A DNA stretch of 64,000 nt, taken from positions 124,001 through 188,000 of the forward strand of contig JANPIV010000048.1 in assembly GCA_031425155.1 (NCBI GenBank), in the 5' to 3' direction. This document shows positions 60,701 to 64,000 of this stretch, in pieces; within the stretch, counting starts at the first letter, position 1, and every line of letters starts with the position of its first letter. The notes under the pieces were generated by a model, which was given only the letters and a program-made list of their open reading frames with translations, ran no database searches and was not told the origin of the DNA. Made by a program: the position numbers and the translations under genes. The DNA is from M3007 sp031425155. Lineage in GTDB: Bacteria; Bacteroidota; Bacteroidia; Chitinophagales; Saprospiraceae.

Positions 60701-60913
60701 GATGAAGCCTTGCACGAGGCCAAAATTCAGTTTTTGCAAACCCACCCGCACGACGAAGCGAACCCGGTGTACTGGGCAGCGGTGACGGCCTACGGCGATA
60801 TGCGGGCCATTGAATTCCAGCGCAATAATGGGGTCTGGTTCGCTGGATTGGGATTACTGGCACTGGTGTTTTTCGTTTGGCTACGGCAGGGTAGGGTGTT
60901 GCGGAAAAAATAA
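57719..60913 (+). CDS. TPR-CHAT protease-like protein, membrane-anchored
   Basis: Protein of 1064 residues. An N-terminal hydrophobic segment (MPRLFHNFLIFLVLTTLFLG) is a signal or anchor. A long TPR superhelix follows (about residues 25-500) with kinesin-light-chain-type repeats (YNNLGNC...GDY..A...EKAL.IR...). A linker follows, then a C-terminal CHAT caspase-like domain (about 720-1030) with catalytic His890 in LLSMHGKAS and Cys937 in VLSACETSVGEYRLGQGV. A final transmembrane helix (WFAGLGLLALVFFVWL) ends the protein. CHAT proteins are cysteine proteases or scaffolds, often triggered by partners of the TPR part. Divergent from ECF sigma/anti-sigma genes and upstream of two secreted proteins. 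Confidence 0.88.
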   Translation: MPRLFHNFLIFLVLTTLFLGTSQTIPADQRGHRQLQQARMLFDSAQYEQALQHGQQALEQCPPDEPAAGECLLLLGDVFLETGQWEAAYQQYSAALVIFQKKLGASHLSTAEAINHLGEYYYKKNDYVQAETYYRRALKIREAALGPAHELVADGYNNLGNCRVSQGDYVAAVRLHEKALAIRQQTLPANHPDLASSFNNLGNCAYYSGNFSSALGYFEKALTIREKAFGTDHPKTAQVLNNLGNVCAELGQQSRAVGYYRRALDIRMRHFRAQHPTVASTMENIADLYFDSGDYIAALDFFRQAHVIQRTMQGEHSAAAASLWHKIGLCYQYEGDFDRALAHHLAAEPTLLATYGPAHPYIGSLYNNLGNCFSGKKKFSQATLYYERALRIFQMTKPRQDASIALIYNNLGTIFLEKSEPDRALFYFENALKSLQTNPETSVSEQAVALKNQGLALERLNRWPEARSKFEQAMTLANHADPISHTALLDAWATVLCRRGIRTDDNTLLRQSIAAFASARERSDSLQALLSNPGSRQRWLELQFPAHTSAMEAYYYLWKKTGDTGLLEAAFALAERNKSLQLLEHLRKEQAEQFAGIPDSLLRQERYWSEELNRREKLLLAEQKTADHQAAEMGVAEARQALAALIQQFEDHYPNYFRLKYDRRTATPAAIRQQVLQGDQALVEYFEADTVLFVFVITPGDFRCLRLKSDSLPVQISGLRRSLQAYPEAGKRATVELAAAFSERAYQIQEAIFAPVRSAIALPRKLLIVPDGTLAYLPFECLLSEQPTDNQQFKSHHYLLRDYCISYAYSATQQLALLQQPAGTRPKNLLAVAPVYAGNKYGLRPLQNNRPEAEAVCALLDGDLRAGTAATAPAFLREAGQYRILLLSMHGKASSTVGDLSYLAFSTTADSTENPFLYTRDLYTQSIPADLVVLSACETSVGEYRLGQGVISLARGFFQAGARSVAATLWSVDDARNAELMRLFFQQIKNGATKDEALHEAKIQFLQTHPHDEANPVYWAAVTAYGDMRAIEFQRNNGVWFAGLGLLALVFFVWLRQGRVLRKK

Positions 60914-61001
60914 AATCACCGCACCTGGGTACATTTTTCAGACTGGTGACACAAGAGGGAAACACATTCATTTCACTCTCTGCATTCCACTCAACTAAGT
61001 C

Positions 61002-61469
61002 ATGAAAAAAGTACTGTTTTTCTTTATCGCCTTTTGCGTCTTCGCCAATATGCAAGCGCAACCCACCCAAATCCAGTCCAACCTCTCCGCTGGTGCCGAT
61101 CCGGCCGCCCTCAAAATTGAATTCCTGCCTACTGATGCCGTGGTGCTGCCCGGTGGCAAAATACAAATTGGAGTAGCCCCACGGGCCAGAGTAAAAAATA
61201 TTGGTACAAAGCATTACATCCATAATAACAACCAGCCGCTGCCCATCGTGCTGTACCAATGGATCGGCGGTCAGTATGTGATCGTAAAACAAACGACGGT
61301 CAATATCCTGCAATCCGGCGCGGTGGTGACCCTGGACTATTATACTACTTACATCAAGGGAGAACAACCGGTGCCCAAATTCAAGATCGAAGTTCGTTCG
61401 ATTGGTAATGGAGTGACTAATCCCGATGTAAATACGAATAATAACAGCCAGACTGGAAGTCCCAATTAA
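61002..61469 (+). CDS. Small secreted protein, unknown
   Basis: Exported protein of 155 residues, signal peptide MKKVLFFFIAFCVFANMQAQ. The remainder looks like a single beta-sandwich (KIEFLPTDAVVLPGGKIQIGVAPRARVKNIGTKHY...VTLDYYTTYIKG), slightly like a CARDB-type domain (RVKNIG). It ends in an Asn-rich tail. It follows the TPR-CHAT gene by 88 bases and precedes another secreted protein gene on the same strand, so it may be part of that locus. Confidence 0.65.
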   Translation: MKKVLFFFIAFCVFANMQAQPTQIQSNLSAGADPAALKIEFLPTDAVVLPGGKIQIGVAPRARVKNIGTKHYIHNNNQPLPIVLYQWIGGQYVIVKQTTVNILQSGAVVTLDYYTTYIKGEQPVPKFKIEVRSIGNGVTNPDVNTNNNSQTGSPN

Positions 61470-61522
61470 AAAATCCTATGCGTCCACTGATCTTGACTTA
61501 TCAAGATACAACCACACCAACG

Positions 61523-62464
61523 ATGTACAAGTCACTATTTGCCTCACTATTCGTATTACTTAGTGTTGCTGCATCGGCGCAGCCCAATAAAAAAGTAGGT
61601 CCGGCCCTTTCCAAATTCCTGAACACGGAATTTATGGTGAAATACCGTGATCTGCGCATTGAAGCCGAAAGTGCGGTGATCGGGGTGCAATCGCGAAAGG
61701 ACGAGATCAAACCAGCCGATTTTATTCGCCTGCGGACTGCTTACGATCAGACGGCTACCCGCGCCAATCAACTTATGGAAGGCGTAAAGCAGGATTTCCT
61801 GAATCAAAAGAAACTGAAAAGCATCGCCGAATTCCCGGATATGTATTCGGATGGTTTACGGTTCAAATTGCAGGATTTATCCAGTTTTTATACGACTAAT
61901 TTCCAGCAAACGCTGGCCGATGCTTCGGTGGCCAAAACCGATAAAGATGGCAGTGCAGTATTGCTATTAGTAGTAGAATTAATTAGTCTGACCAAAGGAC
62001 TTACCAATTACTTTGCTGAAATAAAACGCGAAGCCCGCCAATATACCGATGCCCATTTGCAGGAACACCTGGTGCAGCCCTATCGCTGGCGGTATTGGGA
62101 CGAATTGTCGGGCAGCGTATCGCCTTATGAAAAATTTGAAAAAAGCGACGCCCTGAATGTAGAGGTCAAAGAAGACCCACTGGATCAGCAACTGCAAAAA
62201 ATGAACCAGACCATTAGTAATTTTCCAGTAAAACAACAGACGAGTAATGATGGGAATAGTGGTTCCAATTTTAATGTGCCCCTGGATACCCCTGCGGCAG
62301 CGAATTCTACTTTTAAATACGAAGATTGGTCGCCCACCGACACGCCGCCTGCTGATACGGTCGGCCAACGTAACCTCGCTCCCGCTACTGCCAAAAAGCC
62401 CGTATTGCCGGCCAAAGCAGCTACTAAAAGCAGTCCGAATCTGCCAAAATCAGATCATAGGTAA
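61523..62464 (+). CDS. Secreted protein with coiled-coil region, unknown
   Basis: Exported protein of 313 residues from the ATG at 61523 (MYKSLFASLFVLLSVAASAQ). The mature part is mainly helical (residues 25-190) and has no recognised domain. The C-terminal third is Pro/Thr/Asn-rich and probably disordered (SPTDTPPADTVGQRNLAPATAKKPVLPAK). It lies 53 bases after the previous secreted protein gene in the same direction and is followed by a terminator, so the TPR-CHAT gene and these two may form one transcript. Confidence 0.6.
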   Translation: MYKSLFASLFVLLSVAASAQPNKKVGPALSKFLNTEFMVKYRDLRIEAESAVIGVQSRKDEIKPADFIRLRTAYDQTATRANQLMEGVKQDFLNQKKLKSIAEFPDMYSDGLRFKLQDLSSFYTTNFQQTLADASVAKTDKDGSAVLLLVVELISLTKGLTNYFAEIKREARQYTDAHLQEHLVQPYRWRYWDELSGSVSPYEKFEKSDALNVEVKEDPLDQQLQKMNQTISNFPVKQQTSNDGNSGSNFNVPLDTPAAANSTFKYEDWSPTDTPPADTVGQRNLAPATAKKPVLPAKAATKSSPNLPKSDHR

Positions 62465-62765
62465 GTAGTTAATGGTTATTAGTGTAGTAGTCAGCACTTT
62501 ACCTTGATTTCAGATAACAATCATGGACCCGGAATACTTAATTTTAAAACCTAGTTTTTTATGCAAGCCTGTGACCAAAAGTCGCAGGCTTTTTTATTAG
62601 GATTCACAAAAAAACCACCAATCCGCTGGGTACATAAATACCAGCCCGGACACATCCTTTTATATCAATGCTCACTTTCTTTAAAAAGAAACAACAATGA
62701 AAAATCTCCTTCCGATTTTCTTCGACTGTAATTTCTCTTTTTTATCCCAGGCTTATGAGAACCTG
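62465..62765. other. Intergenic stretch of 301 bases with terminator
   Basis: Contains the terminator at 62565-62596 and probably the promoter of the following hydrolase gene. An in-frame ATG at 62697 exists, but the signal peptide begins at 62766. Confidence 0.55.
62565..62596 (+). terminator. Rho-independent terminator after the secreted-protein genes
   Basis: Arms AAGCCTGTGAC (62565-62575) and GTCGCAGGCTT (62581-62591) pair with one G-U position, followed by a T-run. Confidence 0.85.
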
Positions 62766-64000
62766 ATGAGCCGCTCTACCAGCACGCTCTTTGCATTACT
62801 GCTGTTTGCAGGCACTGCTTTCGCCCAGCCCTACATTTCCCGGCACAACCTGAGCCCCGCCCAATACCAGATCGAATTCAATAAATGGACTGGCGAAGGC
62901 TATCGTCTTTCGCAGGTAAGCGGCTATAGTGATGGCGGACAGGATCGCTACGCCGCCATTTTTGAAAAAGAAAGCGGCCCCACCTGGACGGCCCGCCATG
63001 ACATGAGCAGTGCGCAGTACCAAAATCAGGTGAATATCCTGAACGCACAAGGCTATCGCCCGGTACAGGTAAGCGGTTTTCCATCCGGCAATGCAGCGAA
63101 ATATGCCGCCATTTTTTTCAAAGAAACGAATGCACCGGCCTCGGAGGCGCGGCATGGCATGACTTCCGCTGAATACCAGACGGAATACAACAAATGGACG
63201 GGTCTGGGGTATCAACTGACCGATGTAAGTGGCTACACCGTTGGCGGCGTAGATTACTACGCGGCTATTTGGGAAAAAATCGGCGGCCCCACGCGGTTTG
63301 CGCGCCACCGTATGACCAATGATGAATATCAGGAGGAGGTGAACGAGAAAGTCGGTCAAGGCTACCGTTTACTAAAAGTTTCTGGTTATTCTATTAATAA
63401 TACGCCGCGTTTTGCCGCTCTCTGGGTGAAAACGACCGGGCCGGCATTGGCTGCGCGGCATGGCCTTTCCGGCGCGCAGAATTACCAGGACGAAGCCGAA
63501 CGTATGTACTATCAGGGCTATCGTCCGGTATGGGTGAATGGCTACACGGTGAGCGGCCAGGATAAGTATGCGGCCATCTGGACGTGCAGCGATCCTTTCA
63601 AGGCCAGCGAAATGGCGGCAGTAGATGCACTGGTAAAAAAATACATGGACGACAATGATGTGCCCGGTCTCTCGCTGGCCATTGCCCGCAACGGCAAACT
63701 CGTGCTGGCCAAAACCTATGGTTATGCCGATCAGGAAGCCAGCGAGCGCGTGGCTCCCCGCCACTTGTTCCGCATAGCCAGCGTCTCGAAACCGATTACG
63801 GCGACCGCTATTATGAAACTGGAACAGGATAATAAAGTGGAATTAGGCGAAGAAGTATTTGGTCCCGGTGCTATTCTGGGTACTACTTATGGCAGTGATG
63901 CTTACACAACTAATCTGAAGAAAATCACCGTGGACCATCTGCTCACCCACCACGCTGGCGGCTGGGATCAGCAGGGCGACCCCATCACGCAGGATCAGTC
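62766..64000 (+). CDS. Serine hydrolase (class C beta-lactamase fold) with BTRD1-like N-terminal repeats, 3' end outside window
   Basis: Exported protein with signal peptide MSRSTSTLFALLLFAGTAFAQ. Residues 25-275 contain five repeats of about 50 residues with the pattern ARHDMSSAQYQ...GYRPVQVSGF...KYAAIF, matching the bacterial tandem repeat domain (BTRD1-like) seen in polyglycine-hydrolase-like proteins. From about residue 280 a beta-lactamase/transpeptidase-like domain begins (VDALVKKYMDDNDVPGLSLAIARNGKLVLAKTYGYAD) with the nucleophile motif Ser339-x-x-Lys342 (ASVSK). The gene continues past base 64000. Likely an esterase or peptidase acting outside the cell. Confidence 0.86.
   Translation, partial: MSRSTSTLFALLLFAGTAFAQPYISRHNLSPAQYQIEFNKWTGEGYRLSQVSGYSDGGQDRYAAIFEKESGPTWTARHDMSSAQYQNQVNILNAQGYRPVQVSGFPSGNAAKYAAIFFKETNAPASEARHGMTSAEYQTEYNKWTGLGYQLTDVSGYTVGGVDYYAAIWEKIGGPTRFARHRMTNDEYQEEVNEKVGQGYRLLKVSGYSINNTPRFAALWVKTTGPALAARHGLSGAQNYQDEAERMYYQGYRPVWVNGYTVSGQDKYAAIWTCSDPFKASEMAAVDALVKKYMDDNDVPGLSLAIARNGKLVLAKTYGYADQEASERVAPRHLFRIASVSKPITATAIMKLEQDNKVELGEEVFGPGAILGTTYGSDAYTTNLKKITVDHLLTHHAGGWDQQGDPITQDQ

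Overview
The window reads as chromosomal DNA of a Bacteroidota bacterium, most likely from the Saprospiria (Lewinella/Haliscomenobacter-like). This placement is inferred from gene content, not from a marker gene. The support is a SusC/SusD pair, several T9SS C-terminal sorting tails, outer-membrane lipoproteins with PKD, YWTD, TIG and PQQ-type propellers, a large TPR-CHAT protein beside an ECF sigma/anti-sigma pair, and several promoter-like elements of the Bacteroidota form (-7 TAnnTTTG). No rRNA, tRNA, CRISPR array or intact transposase was found. Most genes have moderate to high GC. A few are clearly AT-rich (3029-3982, 7271-8043, 11855-12226, 28891-29937) and look acquired.

Layout. 1-2605: end of an aldehyde dehydrogenase, a class I glutamine amidotransferase and an orphan CheB methylesterase. 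3029-8902: a PD40 lipoprotein, a cytochrome c/phospholipase C pair, a frameshifted ADP-ribosylglycohydrolase and a secreted cyanophycinase. 9112-16786: a leftward SusC-SusD-lipoprotein-lipoprotein operon, interrupted between susD and the first lipoprotein gene by a GxxExxY gene bounded by inverted repeats. 16885-21740: a propeller lipoprotein, then an HTH-like regulator and a GH42-like glycosidase, with a perfect palindrome between the divergent units. 21817-27721: blaI/blaR1 with three operator copies, a DnaA-box-like tandem repeat and a BlaR1 carrying eleven 29-residue repeats, then an outer-membrane barrel protein.

27736-36999: an esterase, a PD-(D/E)XK nuclease, a MATE exporter, a secreted hydrolase, a TetR/SDR pair with repeated operators, and a MarR-linked group (carboxymuconolactone-decarboxylase-like protein, small membrane protein, YHS protein, MarR) that shares one palindrome and carries a MITE-like insert. 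37174-53866: mixed secreted, transport and housekeeping genes. These include two tandem YCF48-like secreted proteins (one with a damaged sorting tail), AraC, MFS, GNAT, a truncated TMEM175 gene, a YjdI-CDGSH fusion, an M61 peptidase, a TIG lipoprotein and a CotH protein. 54013-64000: MuiA-like protein, GNAT, anti-sigma/sigma, divergent TPR-CHAT, two secreted proteins of unknown function and a beta-lactamase-fold hydrolase with BTRD1-like repeats that runs off the end.

The strongest regulatory themes are repeated palindromes placed on promoters of BlaI, MarR and TetR family loci. A second theme is the many long, nearly perfect intergenic hairpins, several sharing outer ends (AGTGGT/ACCACT) or a TTTTCAAAA centre. 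The best candidates for an undescribed system are the sigma/anti-sigma/TPR-CHAT locus with its secreted neighbours, and the BlaI/BlaR1 locus with the long repeat sensor domain.
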